Below, piece after piece: positions 46,964-57,078 of a stretch of 64,000 nucleotides of DNA. Numbering within the stretch: the first letter of the stretch is position 1; each line of letters begins with the position of its first letter. The position numbers and the translations under genes are program-made. The notes under the pieces are model-generated. The model searched no databases and was not told where the DNA came from. It saw nothing but the letters and a program-made list of their open reading frames with translations. This stretch comes from Saprospiraceae bacterium (GTDB taxonomy: Bacteria > Bacteroidota > Bacteroidia > Chitinophagales > Saprospiraceae), in contig JADJNW010000001.1 in assembly GCA_016714085.1 (NCBI GenBank), positions 372,001 to 436,000 on the forward strand, in the 5' to 3' direction.

Positions 46964-49900
46964 CTACTGCTTGATTATTTTGGTAATAAAAATCTTTTCT
47001 TTACTGCGTAATTGCAACAAATACAGTCCTTTAGAAAAATATGAAAGATCAATTTTTACCTCATCCCTAAAAAATCCATTTGCTAATATTTGACCGCTGG
47101 CGCTAAAAAGCTGATAATTTAATCCTTGTGTAAAGATATTGGCTTGAATATGTAATAATTCGCTTGCCGGATTCGGAAATATAAAGATTCCACTTGAGGT
47201 TAAATCCTTTACATCCGTAGTGCCCACCGCAAAAGTACGACTAATGGACTTGCCGCAATACGCATTGGAGGCATTGAGCGTGACCGTATAGACCCCGCTG
47301 GAATCGTAGGTGTGCACTGGATTCATTTGAGTACTGGTATTGCCATCGCCAAAATTCCAAAGCAAACTTGTCGAATTGAGTGAAGCATTTTGAAAAGTAA
47401 CCGTATTATTTTCAATTGAAAAATCAAAAACAGGTGTAGGTGGCTCTAACACAGTGATATACATCTCTTGCGTGATGGTGCTAGTCCCCAAAGCGCCCGT
47501 AATAGTAAGAATAATATCATATTTTCCCGGCGTATCGTAGCGCACGGTAGGATTGGGATCGCTACTGGTAGCAGGGTTTCCGCCTGGGAATTGCCATATT
47601 CGCGTATCATAATTTCCCGTGCTTATATCATTAAAAGTAACCAAATGCGGGGCGCAGCCGTTTTGCCGATTTTGTGTAAATAAGGCCGAAGGCGCAGCGC
47701 CAACTGTAATCGATTTTGTAATGGTATCGCTTCCGCAAATATTATTAGTAATAAGTGTAACATCATAACTACCCGCTTGCGTGTAAATATGATTCGGACT
47801 TGATTCATTACTCATCATTCCATCTCCAAAATTCCAGAAAAAGGTGTCACCTAAAATCGAATTATTAGAAAAACTAACATTTAAATCATTGACAATGTTT
47901 GAGAATTCTGCTTCTGGCGTTTGATTAACAACGATAAAATTTTCCAGAGTCAAAGTATCAATTCCGGTAGCATTAGAAGCGACCAGCGTTACATTATAAT
48001 TTCCGGGCATATTATAAATAACCGTTGGATTGCGTTGAGTGGAAAATCCCGGGCTTGCTCCCGGCAAAATCCAGACAAAACTGGTGGCATTGGACGAAGA
48101 ATTATTCTGAAATGTAATTGTAAACGGTGCGCATCCTTGCGTGGCATTGGCGCTGAAACTCGCGCTTGGCGTGGCTTCTATCAAAATCGTCTCCGAAATT
48201 AAAACCGTATCACAAGATGAAAAAGCGCGAAGCGTCACTTCGTATTCACCCTCGGCAGCATAGGCGTGCGTAGGATTGGCTTCATTGCTTTGCACTCCAT
48301 CTCCAAAATCCCATTCGTAACTTGTGGCATTCGTAGAATTATTTTCAAATTCTACGGAAAGGACATTGATTGCAAAATCAAAATCTGGGTTGGGTGCTTC
48401 TGTAATATTGATGCTTACTGCATCCGAGAAAATGGATTGGGTTGTACATGCCCCACTTATTTCCACTCGAAAACTGGCATTGGCAAATTCCGGCAAAACG
48501 CTTCCGATGAATAATTCCGGCGTCTGCGTACCTGAAAGGATTGCACCTTCAGGAATATTTTGAAAACCATTGCCATCACCCCGATCTAGTTGCCATTGGT
48601 ATTGTAGATTGATGCCTGCCGCTTCAACTGAAAGATTCAAAGATTCATCAATACAAGCATCCAGCGTTTCGGGCTGGGTTAGAATCGTCAAAGTACCGCC
48701 GATATTGGGCTGCGTGCTTTTCGGAATACCAAAAAAATCTTCGATAAGTCCATCGCCTCCAGGTTGCGCGCCGTTATTCCCATTGGGGCAGCTATTAGCG
48801 CTTGAGTTAAGGGTTTGGCCTGCCTCTCCCCTACTAACGATAACGTTGATCGGCAAATTGATCGGCAATATCGCGCGTCCGCCACTGCCGCCGCCGCCTG
48901 GGCCATGGCAGCGATTTTCATTATTATTACTAATATTTCCGCTCATACCGCCACTCGCTATTATTTCAAATGGGCTAATTATATTTTCTGCATCTATAAT
49001 AACGGTACCTCCTGCACCACCACCACCGCTCCCATCTCCAATTACAGTGGAAGATGATTGCCCTTGAGCAGCAACCTGCTGACCATTGCCAAGAATACTT
49101 CTTGCAATAACAATAACAATTCCTCCTCCGTCGCCACCTTTCACGTCGCCGTTATTATTTTCATGCCCGGAGCCGCCGCCGCCGCCCATAAAAATGCGAT
49201 TCTCCAAATCTGCAATAGCCCTTCCGCCCAAGCCAGGGAATCGCCCGTCGCATCCTAATGCAGTAGGTTCGCGGTTTTCGCCGCCTATGCCGCCTGCTTC
49301 GATATGTCCACCGCCACCGCCACCTGTATTGTGGTCATTACCACCGCCGCCACCTGTTGATTGTGGACCGCGCCCTGCTTCGCGTCCTGCGACAATACTG
49401 GCAATACCATCCCCTTTGGCTGCGCCCCGCCAATTGTTAGAATTATAATAATAATCATTGGCAGTGGTTAATATATTACAATTATTACTTTGTGTAATAT
49501 CCTCTGAACCACCTCTAAATCCGCGAGCCGCAGCACTAAGTTGCGCATTTAATATCAAGGTATCGGTTACTTCCAATGCTAAAACGCCACCCGTTTGCCC
49601 ATTCCATACTTCCGCAAAAACCGGATTTGTAACTACTGCATTTTCATAAACCGGAAGCGAGACCAATTGTATCGAACCATCTATATTATATTGATTTAAA
49701 AGACTGAATTCCAGTGTAATAATATTGCCGCTCACACTGCGGATGCGTGTACGCTCGTACAAACCGGCGCTGCGCAAATCTTCAATTGTACCAAAATTCG
49801 TATTATTGGAAGTATTAATAATTGCACCTTGCATTTGAATGAGAATCGCATCCATTCCTGCCTCAAAGCCTGATGCATCACTCACTGTCAAAGTGCCAGC

Positions 49901-50017
49901 ACAAGCGTCAATGTTTATAACTGCTGTGTATTGATTGATAATGCCGGAGATTTCGGTTTGAGCAAGCGCAAATAAATTAAGAAATAAAAATGTAAAAGCG
50001 TGTAAGAATTTTTTCAT
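46964..50017 (-). CDS. Large secreted PKD-domain protein with T9SS sorting domain
   Basis: The 1017-residue protein has a signal peptide (to FALAQ). A Gly-rich region (about 160-420) with many GGGGG runs follows, then an Ig-like segment, then about five PKD domains (545-930) with the motif YEWDFGDG, FWNFGDG or LLWNFGDG. A C-terminal type A T9SS domain runs from about 945 to the end (FIFPNPASELLHIQ ... GLYLLQLRS.EKIFITKIIKQ). It is exported and anchored on the cell surface or released. The Gly-rich part suggests a flexible or cross-linked stalk. The function may be adhesion or binding of polymers. Confidence 0.88.
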   Translation of the reverse strand: MKKFLHAFTFLFLNLFALAQTEISGIINQYTAVINIDACAGTLTVSDASGFEAGMDAILIQMQGAIINTSNNTNFGTIEDLRSAGLYERTRIRSVSGNIITLEFSLLNQYNIDGSIQLVSLPVYENAVVTNPVFAEVWNGQTGGVLALEVTDTLILNAQLSAAARGFRGGSEDITQSNNCNILTTANDYYYNSNNWRGAAKGDGIASIVAGREAGRGPQSTGGGGGNDHNTGGGGGGHIEAGGIGGENREPTALGCDGRFPGLGGRAIADLENRIFMGGGGGSGHENNNGDVKGGDGGGIVIVIARSILGNGQQVAAQGQSSSTVIGDGSGGGGAGGTVIIDAENIISPFEIIASGGMSGNISNNNENRCHGPGGGGSGGRAILPINLPINVIVSRGEAGQTLNSSANSCPNGNNGAQPGGDGLIEDFFGIPKSTQPNIGGTLTILTQPETLDACIDESLNLSVEAAGINLQYQWQLDRGDGNGFQNIPEGAILSGTQTPELFIGSVLPEFANASFRVEISGACTTQSIFSDAVSINITEAPNPDFDFAINVLSVEFENNSTNATSYEWDFGDGVQSNEANPTHAYAAEGEYEVTLRAFSSCDTVLISETILIEATPSASFSANATQGCAPFTITFQNNSSSNATSFVWILPGASPGFSTQRNPTVIYNMPGNYNVTLVASNATGIDTLTLENFIVVNQTPEAEFSNIVNDLNVSFSNNSILGDTFFWNFGDGMMSNESSPNHIYTQAGSYDVTLITNNICGSDTITKSITVGAAPSALFTQNRQNGCAPHLVTFNDISTGNYDTRIWQFPGGNPATSSDPNPTVRYDTPGKYDIILTITGALGTSTITQEMYITVLEPPTPVFDFSIENNTVTFQNASLNSTSLLWNFGDGNTSTQMNPVHTYDSSGVYTVTLNASNAYCGKSISRTFAVGTTDVKDLTSSGIFIFPNPASELLHIQANIFTQGLNYQLFSASGQILANGFFRDEVKIDLSYFSKGLYLLQLRSKEKIFITKIIKQ

Positions 50018-50121
50018 GATATGTTCTGTTTTTGGGACACTGAATACAAATTTAAATAACTTGTGCTTGCAAAACCTGTTTTAAATGATATAAAGTAGCA
50101 ATTTGACAATTTCAAAATAAA

Positions 50122-50153
50122 TTTGGAGGGAATTCTAAAAAAATATACCTTTG
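50122..50153 (+). promoter_or_regulatory. Promoter of rpsP
   Basis: TTTG (50122-50125) and TACCTTTG (50146-50153) are 20 nt apart, a near-perfect Bacteroidota promoter. Confidence 0.8.
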
Positions 50154-50167
50154 CAGTCCGTTAAAAA

Positions 50168-50196
50168 CCTGTTGTCCCTTCATGGGAGTAAGCAGG
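50168..50196 (+). promoter_or_regulatory. Two-level hairpin in the rpsP leader
   Basis: An outer CCTG/CAGG stem encloses an inner CCC/GGG stem with a short loop. It lies between the promoter and the ATG at 50224, where ribosomal protein leaders often bind their own product. Confidence 0.4.
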
Positions 50197-50223
50197 TATG
50201 GTTTCACCAAGTAATGTTTAACA

Positions 50224-50882
50224 ATGTCTGTAAAAATTAGATTACAAAGAAAAGGTCGTAAAAAAAGACCTTTCTACCACATCGTTATCGCCGATGCGCG
50301 CTCACCGAGAGATGGTCGCTTTATCGAAAAAATCGGCACATACAATCCGCTGACAAAGCCAGCTACTATTGAAATTGATCGCGACAAAGCCTATGAATGG
50401 CTGATGAACGGCGCTCAACCGACCGATACGGTTCGAGCTATTTTGCGTTTTAAAGGTGTTTACTATCGTAAACATCTTATGCGTGGTGTGAAAAAAGGCG
50501 CGATGACTACCGAAGAAGCCGAAGTAAAATATAATGAATGGGTAGATACGAAGGAAGCTAAGGTTGCTGCACGTTTTGCGAAAACGGCAGAGGAAATGGC
50601 TGAATTCCATGCACGTGTGGCTGGTGCACATATTGCTACTGCACCCGTTGCGAAAAAGAAAAGGAAGCGGAAGCGCCCGTACAATCTGCGTTATTGGAAA
50701 CTTCAAGCAATGAAGTAGAAGAAGTCGTGGAGGATATTGTAGAAACAGTGGAAGATGCAGTGGAGACAGCAGTTGAGGAAACAACAGAAGAAGTAGCGGC
50801 TGAAGCAACCGAAATAGTAGCAGAGGAAGCACCTTTGGAAGAAGAAGCGCCTGCAACTGAAGAAGAAAAAGTAGAGGAATAA
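50224..50882 (+). CDS. rpsP: 30S ribosomal protein S16 with acidic C-terminal extension, frameshifted
   Basis: The S16 core is clear (MSVKIRLQRKGRKKRPFYHIVIADARSPRDGRFIEKIGTYNP). After GAHIATAPVAKK the frame breaks at 50653-50657: five As should be six, continuing as EKEAEAPVQSALLETSSNE and an acidic tail (EEVVEDIVETVEDAVETAVEETTEEV...) to 50882. Corrected length is about 219 residues, far longer than the usual 80-90. Bacteroidota S16 proteins often have such Ala/Glu-rich tails. The uncorrected end (RKRKRPYNLRYW) is an artefact. It has its own strong promoter. Confidence 0.95.
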
Positions 50883-51068
50883 TACTTCTCTCATTCAAGA
50901 TGAGGATGGTGCAATAATTTTTCATGCCATTTTCATTTGAACTTATGGTGCTGCATTTTATATTGTAGCAGCTTATTTCTAAGGCTATACTTTATTTCTA
51001 ATATAATGTGAACCTGGTAGTGCTCCTAATATGCACTATCAGGTTTACCTTTAAAAAGACCCATCCTT

Positions 51069-52463
51069 ATGTACGAATTAGATCAGGAATATATCGACCA
51101 GTTGGAAACGCTGGCTGCCGACATACAAGACTCCGAAGAGCTCCAACAATACCTCGACACCGAGGAAGAAGAAGATTATACGCGCCTCAAAGAGCTTTAT
51201 GAAGCAAAAATAGGAGCGCTCTATGAAGAAGTTGCCAATGACAAGCCTTTGCAACTGATTCCTTTTGAATTGGTATTGCTTGACCCTGCTTTCGAAGGTT
51301 TATTCTTGCCAAGAATCCTGGGCTATTCGGTGCTGCGCGGTGAGTACGACGAGCATTTTAGATACACCCGCCCTCAGGAGCATTTCAAAGATATTTTACT
51401 GGCAATTTGCAATTCTGCTAATTTTGAAATTCTAAAAAAGCGGATTGGGCAATCTATTCAGATTGGTTTTGCGCTCAGCAGCGATATTTGGATCACTAAT
51501 TTGATCAATAGTATTGTCAATAAAAAGGTGCGCTATTATCTTCAAGCACAAAAATTAGATCGCTACCGCCGCGATACCGATCGTCGCATAGGCTACCTGC
51601 GCTACAAGCAACAATTCAAAAACGATAATTATCACACCGCTGAATTCCCGGATTCTGCGAACACTTTACCGATTTATTTTTCGCCGCTTAAGCATTTCCT
51701 GATCTATCGTATTAATACGCAGGCAAATAATGAAAGTATTATTCCTTATATCAAAAACTTTATAGAAAACCCTGATTTTCAAGGCACTAGAGAGCATTTG
51801 CAAATCATGAGTTTGTATGCTAATTTTTTTGATATTAATAAAGAAGACTTGGCGCATTTGAACAAACATTTCAATGCTACGCGCGCGTCTATGCCCGATT
51901 TTGTAGAAAAATACCTCGAATTTTTGCTGGAAATGCTGGAAAGCGAGGAGATGAAATGGACGTCCGAATCGGATAAGCGAATTTCGTTGCTGCTCGATCG
52001 CAAGCAAAGCGATGATCTGACGCAGTACTACGATTTAATAGACATTGTGCATAGCAAAGGTTATATCAATCCTGAAACGCAAGAAGCCATCAAAGCATTC
52101 TATGACCAGCATGAAGGTTTATCCTTGATTAATGAATGTACCCGCCAAACGATCTACCGATATTTTGCTGGCTTTATCAATAATTTGGAAGAAGATGCTT
52201 ATACCGATTATTTTGAAATTACTAAGCAATTCCCAATCTACATGAGCATTTTCGTCAATCAACATTTCAACCAAAATCTGGAAAAGATTTCGATGAATTA
52301 TCTGCAAAAGCTGCTCAAACATTACACCGATAAGCGCGGCAAAGACTACCAGGACATCAAAAAGTTTGTTTCCACCATGTTTGTTGAATTTGGCTTTTTG
52401 ACAGAAAAAGAAGTTGTGGAATTATTCAAAACCAAACGCAAGAAAAAAGCTGCAGAAGGTTAA
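51069..52463 (+). CDS. Conserved hypothetical helical protein
   Basis: The 464-residue soluble protein has no signal peptide and is mostly helical, starting with an acidic N-terminus (YELDQEYIDQLETLAADIQDSEELQQYL) and ending in a basic tail (KTKRKKKAAEG). No motif of known function is seen. The repeated helical patterns (about 30-40 residues each) suggest an alpha-solenoid. It follows rpsP by about 190 nt. Confidence 0.75.
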   Translation: MYELDQEYIDQLETLAADIQDSEELQQYLDTEEEEDYTRLKELYEAKIGALYEEVANDKPLQLIPFELVLLDPAFEGLFLPRILGYSVLRGEYDEHFRYTRPQEHFKDILLAICNSANFEILKKRIGQSIQIGFALSSDIWITNLINSIVNKKVRYYLQAQKLDRYRRDTDRRIGYLRYKQQFKNDNYHTAEFPDSANTLPIYFSPLKHFLIYRINTQANNESIIPYIKNFIENPDFQGTREHLQIMSLYANFFDINKEDLAHLNKHFNATRASMPDFVEKYLEFLLEMLESEEMKWTSESDKRISLLLDRKQSDDLTQYYDLIDIVHSKGYINPETQEAIKAFYDQHEGLSLINECTRQTIYRYFAGFINNLEEDAYTDYFEITKQFPIYMSIFVNQHFNQNLEKISMNYLQKLLKHYTDKRGKDYQDIKKFVSTMFVEFGFLTEKEVVELFKTKRKKKAAEG

Positions 52464-52643
52464 TTAGGTTATAGAGAAATTTAGTATTAAAAAAATAAAC
52501 AATCCATTAATATTTGATAATCATTTTATTACGAGATTATTATTAGTAAAATCACTAATAATCATTAAAATGGTTTTGTGCCTAATATGACCTATAATAT
52601 TTTTTTTGATATTACCAAAACTTTTTACACGTAAAAGAACAGA

Positions 52644-53882
52644 TCATTTTTTTGGCAAATAAATCAATTCCGAGCAGTTTTCCATTCTAAAAAGCTGCTG
52701 CGCCATATTTTGAAGATCAGCGGTGGTCACGCGCTGATAGTAAGAAGCCTCTTCGTTGATGATAGCGGCGTCGCCCAGCAATTCGTAAAAAGCAAGATTC
52801 ATGGCTTTATTCAGCACATTTATTTCCGAGAATAGCAGCGTACTCTCTACTTTATTTTGCAATTTTTGCAATTCAATATCAGGAATCACCTGATTTTTCA
52901 ATAGTTCTAGCTCTTCCCAAATCGCGTTTTTTGCAGTTTCCAAAGAAACGCCTTCATTTGGCTTGCCTTCGATGATAAACAAACCCGGATCAATGCTGCC
53001 CGACAAATAGCAATCAATAGAGGAAAACAACTGTTTTTCCTTCAACAATCGCCGGAACAACCGCGAAGATTGACCATTGCTCAATACATCCGACAATAAA
53101 TCGGCGATATAATAATCTTGCCCTGCGCGTCCGCCCATTCGAAAGGCCAGGAAAAACGCTTCCAGCGGCACATTGGCTTCCTGAATTTTGCTTCGAAAAG
53201 CTTCTTGCGCAGGCTCGCATGGTAACTGGCGTTGAGGAATCGCGCCAGGAGGTATATCACCAAACCATTTTTCCGCCAAAGCCTTTATTTCCTGGGTTTT
53301 CACATTGCCGGAAACAACGAGAATCGCATTATTCGGGCGATAATACTTGAAATAAAAATCTTTTACATCCTCCAAAGTCGCGTCTTCTATATGCTTGGGA
53401 ATCAAGCCAATAGTGGGCCAGCGATAGGGATGCACGTGATATGCCATCGCCGACAAATGATGCCAGGCATCGCCATAGGGTTGATTCAGGCAAGTTTCTT
53501 TGAATTCCTCCACTACCACTTTTTGCTGAGTCTCCAGCACCGCCGGATCAAAATTCAAACTCAGCATTCGATCCGACTCCAACCAAAACGCAATTTCCAG
53601 ATTCTGAGCAGGTAATACATCATAAAAATTAGTCATATCACTGCTCGTGAACGCGTTATTATCTCCGCCCGCCAATTGGATCGGATCATCAAAATCAGGA
53701 ATATGCGCAGAGCCACCAAACATCAAATGCTCAAATAAATGCGCAAAGCCCGTCTTCTCAGGGTTTTCGTCGCGTGAGCCTACATTGTAAAGCACATTTA
53801 TCGCCGCCATTGGCGTGCTATCATCTTCATGCACCAGCACTTTCAAGCCGTTGCTCAGTTCAAACCGGTTGTATTGTATCAT
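52644..53882 (-). CDS. M16-family zinc peptidase
   Basis: The 412-residue protein has the inverted zinc motif HLFEH (H48-x2-E51-H52) in TGFAHLFEHLMFGG, with the distal glutamate in VVVEEFKETCLNQP. The second lobe has the usual R/Y region (GGRAGQDYYIADLLSDVLSNG). It is a full-length pitrilysin-type, single-lobed subunit without a signal peptide, therefore cytoplasmic. Bacteroidota often have two such genes; the second is not in the window. Confidence 0.93.
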   Translation of the reverse strand: MIQYNRFELSNGLKVLVHEDDSTPMAAINVLYNVGSRDENPEKTGFAHLFEHLMFGGSAHIPDFDDPIQLAGGDNNAFTSSDMTNFYDVLPAQNLEIAFWLESDRMLSLNFDPAVLETQQKVVVEEFKETCLNQPYGDAWHHLSAMAYHVHPYRWPTIGLIPKHIEDATLEDVKDFYFKYYRPNNAILVVSGNVKTQEIKALAEKWFGDIPPGAIPQRQLPCEPAQEAFRSKIQEANVPLEAFFLAFRMGGRAGQDYYIADLLSDVLSNGQSSRLFRRLLKEKQLFSSIDCYLSGSIDPGLFIIEGKPNEGVSLETAKNAIWEELELLKNQVIPDIELQKLQNKVESTLLFSEINVLNKAMNLAFYELLGDAAIINEEASYYQRVTTADLQNMAQQLFRMENCSELIYLPKK

Positions 53883-53883
53883 C

Positions 53884-53971
53884 TTCTTGAGAGGTCAGAA
53901 GTCGGAAGCGAGATGTCAGATTTTGGCGCGTTCCGTCTCTCTTCTGACTTCCCGGCTCTGTCTTCCTTATT
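53884..53971. repeat. Word-repeat hairpin upstream of the M16 gene
   Basis: GAGGTCAGAAGTCGGAAGCGAG on the left and the inverted CTCTTCTGACTTCCCGG on the right form imperfect arms made of the word GAAGTCGGAAG. It lies in the presumed leader of the minus-strand gene. Confidence 0.6.
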
Positions 53972-54107
53972 TTAAATCAAAAAGCAAAACTATTCAAAAA
54001 ATCGAATTTCGATACGCCAAAAGTAAACGCGTGGTCATCTGAATAGTTGTGAAGTGGTTATTTGGGTTTTAGGTTGGAGGTTTAAAGTTTTGGTGAAATA
54101 TTTAGTT

Positions 54108-54521
54108 ATGCGGATGTTCTTTATAATAATTATTGGGCTTTTTATATGGCAATGGGCTTGGGCGCAAGAAGAAGAAATTTTTAAAGTAGAGTACAGACCC
54201 CCGCGCTTTCCAGGATGTGAGAATTTGGCTACCATTGAAGAAAAGAAAGTCTGTTCGGATAAGAAATTAAATAATTTTTTGAGCAAAAACATTCAATATC
54301 CCAAAGAGCTAAAAGTTGGTGGCAAGGTAGTCGCATATTTTTGGGTTGAAAAAGACGGAAGGATAAAAGAAGTTAAAACTATTAAAAGTGTATGTAATAT
54401 CTGTGAAGCAGAAGTGATAAGGGTATTAAAAATGATGCCTCAATGGGTGCCCTGCTGTGGTTCCAGAGGAAGACCAGTTAGAATTAAATTCAAAATATCG
54501 ATCCTATTTAACCCGATATAA
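54108..54521 (+). CDS. TonB C-terminal-domain-like secreted protein
   Basis: The start at 54108 gives a signal peptide (MRMFFIIIIGLFIWQWAWA). The rest is one TonB-C domain: PRFPGCENLATIEEKKVCSDKKLNNFLSKNIQYP, VEKDGRIKEVKTIKS, and LKMMPQWVPCCGSRGRPVRIKFKISI. There is no N-terminal membrane helix of a true TonB, so it is a secreted, stand-alone domain. Bacteroidota encode many of these; their role is unknown. Confidence 0.83.
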   Translation: MRMFFIIIIGLFIWQWAWAQEEEIFKVEYRPPRFPGCENLATIEEKKVCSDKKLNNFLSKNIQYPKELKVGGKVVAYFWVEKDGRIKEVKTIKSVCNICEAEVIRVLKMMPQWVPCCGSRGRPVRIKFKISILFNPI

Positions 54522-54585
54522 AATCTAACGTCTATCGTCTAATATCTTAAAGTCTAACAAAGAACTGGTAGTTTTTCGACAACGT

Positions 54586-54628
54586 GAAAAGGGTCGCATC
54601 CGCGCAGGAGCGCCCTTTTCTTTATTTT
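54586..54628 (+). terminator. Rho-independent terminator
   Basis: GAAAAGGG pairs with CCCTTTTC around an inner GC stem, followed by TTTATTTT. Confidence 0.75.
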
Positions 54629-54696
54629 GAATTTTTTATCAAAATTAAAATAAATATATAATATACTTTAAAACAATAACTTGATTAAATTTTTTA

Positions 54697-54727
54697 GCAA
54701 ATCAGCACATTGGCAAATCAGCACATT
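54697..54727. repeat. 15-bp direct repeat
   Basis: GCAAATCAGCACATT occurs twice with a single extra base between, just past the stop of the serine hydrolase gene. Confidence 0.85.
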
Positions 54728-54730
54728 ACT

Positions 54731-55892
54731 TTATTTACTTTTAAATAACTTCGCAATATCATACGCTTCCTGTGGCCCAAAATCAACTTTTTTGTAAGCT
54801 GGAATGGCTATTAGCGCAAATCGCCACGGTGATGCCACTCTGCTCTATTTGCAAAAGCATTGCCCTGCCGCCGATGGAGCTACCGCCATGATGGATCAGG
54901 CGATCTCCGGTGGAGGCAACCATAGCTTCGCGCCAACCAATGCCATAATCGGTTTTTATTTCTTTATCATCATTATAATAAGATTGTGGCGTGGTCAAAA
55001 GCTTCCAGGTTTCGGGTGTAATAATTTTATTTACTCCTTGCATCATAATTACTAAATCGGAAGGACTTGATAAATAGCCGCCGCCTGCCCATTTATTGCT
55101 CAAATCCACGTCTGCTGCGGGTTTGAGCTTGCCAGGTTTTGCTTTGTAATAATTCGCCCGATGTGTAATATTTTTAGTATTATCATCAGCCGCAGTATGT
55201 ATCATATTTAAAGGTGTAAAAATTTCTTGTTGCATATAATCCAGATAAGGCATACCGCTCGCACCTTCAATAGCCGCGCTGAGCAACACATAACCATAAC
55301 TGCTATATTTATAATCTGTGCCCGGCTCAAATTTTAAAGAGCGATTTTGAAATTTATTTACACTTTCTTTTACAGAATTATAATGTTTTTTGGAAAGCAT
55401 TTCCAAACCGCGATAATGCCTGATACCAGATTGATGTCCAGCGATTTGTCTTACGGTAATCGGATATTTTTTCTCCGGGAAATAAGGCACGTATTGCTGA
55501 ATCGGCGCACCCAAATCCAATTTTCCTTCCTGATATAATTTGCCAAGCGCAAGGGAAGTCATACTTTTGGAAATACTGCCCACCCGAAACATCGTTTCCA
55601 GCGTTACAGGCTCACCTTTTTCAATATCGGCGCAACCAAAACCTTCGGCCCAAACGATTTTGCCGCCAACGCCAACTGCCACCGACAATCCCGGAATATT
55701 TTTTCGATCTTTTAGCGCAACTAAATAATTTCTCGCTTTTATAATAGAATCTTGAAACGCAGGATCAACAATGCTTTCAGCGCTTTTGCAATCGGGAATT
55801 TCTTTTAAAGTCGAGTAATTACTTACACTTTGAACGATCAAAAAACCCGCCAAAGAAAAAACTGATGTAAATAAAATCCATTTCTTCTTCAT
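54731..55892 (-). CDS. Beta-lactamase-family serine hydrolase, frameshifted near the end
   Basis: The start at 55892 (MKKKWILFTSVFSLAGFLIV) gives a signal anchor. The class C/DD-peptidase motifs are SISK (S-x-x-K) in GSISKSMTS, YSSYG where YxN is usual, and HHGGSS near the end. The asparagine of YxN is replaced by serine. A run of six As on the coding strand (54788-54793) should be five, which extends the end from LQK to VDFGPQEAYDIAKLFKSK, to the stop at 54731. Relatives hydrolyse esters, beta-lactams or D-amino peptides. Confidence 0.85.
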
Positions 55893-55977
55893 AATTTTTT
55901 TTTGGCAAGGTAGTTGCAACATAAGACAAGCACCAAATTTCAAGCGAGCGAAGGCGTCTCACTCCCTGCAATAAGAC

Positions 55978-57078
55978 CTATTGGGCTGCCTGAGTGCGGA
56001 ATTCATTGGGCGTAAGCCCGGTCGTTTCTTTAAAAATGCGGTTGAAAGTAGCTTTGGAATTAAAACCCGAATCCTGGGCAATGCCAAGAATCGAAAGGTG
56101 TGCATATTTATGATCTATTAATCTCTTTTTAACTTCTTCAATACGGTAATTATTTACAAATTCATAAAAATTCTGTCCCAAACCTTTATTTAATGCTAAA
56201 GAAATCTCTTTGGCGGTAAGCCCCAGGCTTTCTTCTAAGACCCGCACGTTCAGATCAGGAAATAAATATAATTTGTCTCTTTCCATTGCTAATTTTAATA
56301 ATTTGATATGTTCTTCCCATCGATCGGATCCTATATTTACTTCTTTATTGTTTGATATAATATTATTACTTATTGCTATTTGAGGCAATCTAACACCGCC
56401 AAAACCCAACCAAAGAATAGCAATTGTAGTAAAAAGATACAGCACGTATTCTTGTCTAGAATCAAGATTTATAATAAAAATATTAATAAAAGTGTAAATA
56501 ACAAAAAGCAGGATAAGTAAACTACAGATCAGGATAAAATTTTTCAGCCATTTCAAAGTAAGGCGATCTATATTGGAAAGTTGATGCACCAATCCTTTTT
56601 GATATTCTAAAATAGTTTTGTAAGAAAAATATAAATAAATAATAACAGGGATTAAAGCAAAAGCGCCAAATCGATCCAGAAAGCTATGAATTTCAAGATG
56701 TAATATATTTCTACCATAAATCAAATGATAAATACTATGCGGATAATCCAATATAATGAGTAAAAAAATGAGCTTTTGTTTAAGAGAAAGTTTAAATGTG
56801 GGAGCGGTCAAGCTTTTAGTATAATAATAAAAAGTAGGTCCCATAATAAATCCCAATCCATAAGGAAATAAATGCAGCCAGGGATAATCATTATACCAAC
56901 CAAAAACCAGTATAAAAAAGATAAAAGATGCATAAGCCAATTCCAATAAAAAAAGGGCTAAAAAAAGATTTGCTTGCCGATTTTCCTTTTTTAACAGCAA
57001 GGTAATTCCCAGCACCAGCGCCTGAAAAATGCCAAAAAGAATAAGGATTTCGTAAATATTTAGCGGAAGCTTTTCCAT
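55978..57078 (-). CDS. AraC-family regulator with seven-helix membrane sensor
   Basis: The 366-residue protein has seven N-terminal helices (about residues 5-240), a linker, and a C-terminal AraC DNA-binding domain (KEISLALNKGLGQNFYEFVNNYRIEEVKKRL ... LGIAQDSGFNSKATFNRIFKETTGLTPNEFR). Membrane-bound AraC regulators are common in Bacteroidota. The serine hydrolase gene directly downstream is a possible target. Confidence 0.92.
   Translation of the reverse strand: MEKLPLNIYEILILFGIFQALVLGITLLLKKENRQANLFLALFLLELAYASFIFFILVFGWYNDYPWLHLFPYGLGFIMGPTFYYYTKSLTAPTFKLSLKQKLIFLLIILDYPHSIYHLIYGRNILHLEIHSFLDRFGAFALIPVIIYLYFSYKTILEYQKGLVHQLSNIDRLTLKWLKNFILICSLLILLFVIYTFINIFIINLDSRQEYVLYLFTTIAILWLGFGGVRLPQIAISNNIISNNKEVNIGSDRWEEHIKLLKLAMERDKLYLFPDLNVRVLEESLGLTAKEISLALNKGLGQNFYEFVNNYRIEEVKKRLIDHKYAHLSILGIAQDSGFNSKATFNRIFKETTGLTPNEFRTQAAQ

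Noticed and set aside
48570..49448. Proline-rich open frames opposite the PKD/Gly-rich protein
   Set aside because: They are complements of the glycine codons of the real gene and have no independent features.
50655..50718. Programmed frameshift in rpsP
   Set aside because: The break is a simple A-run length change like the many others in this window; no slippery site with stimulator is evident.
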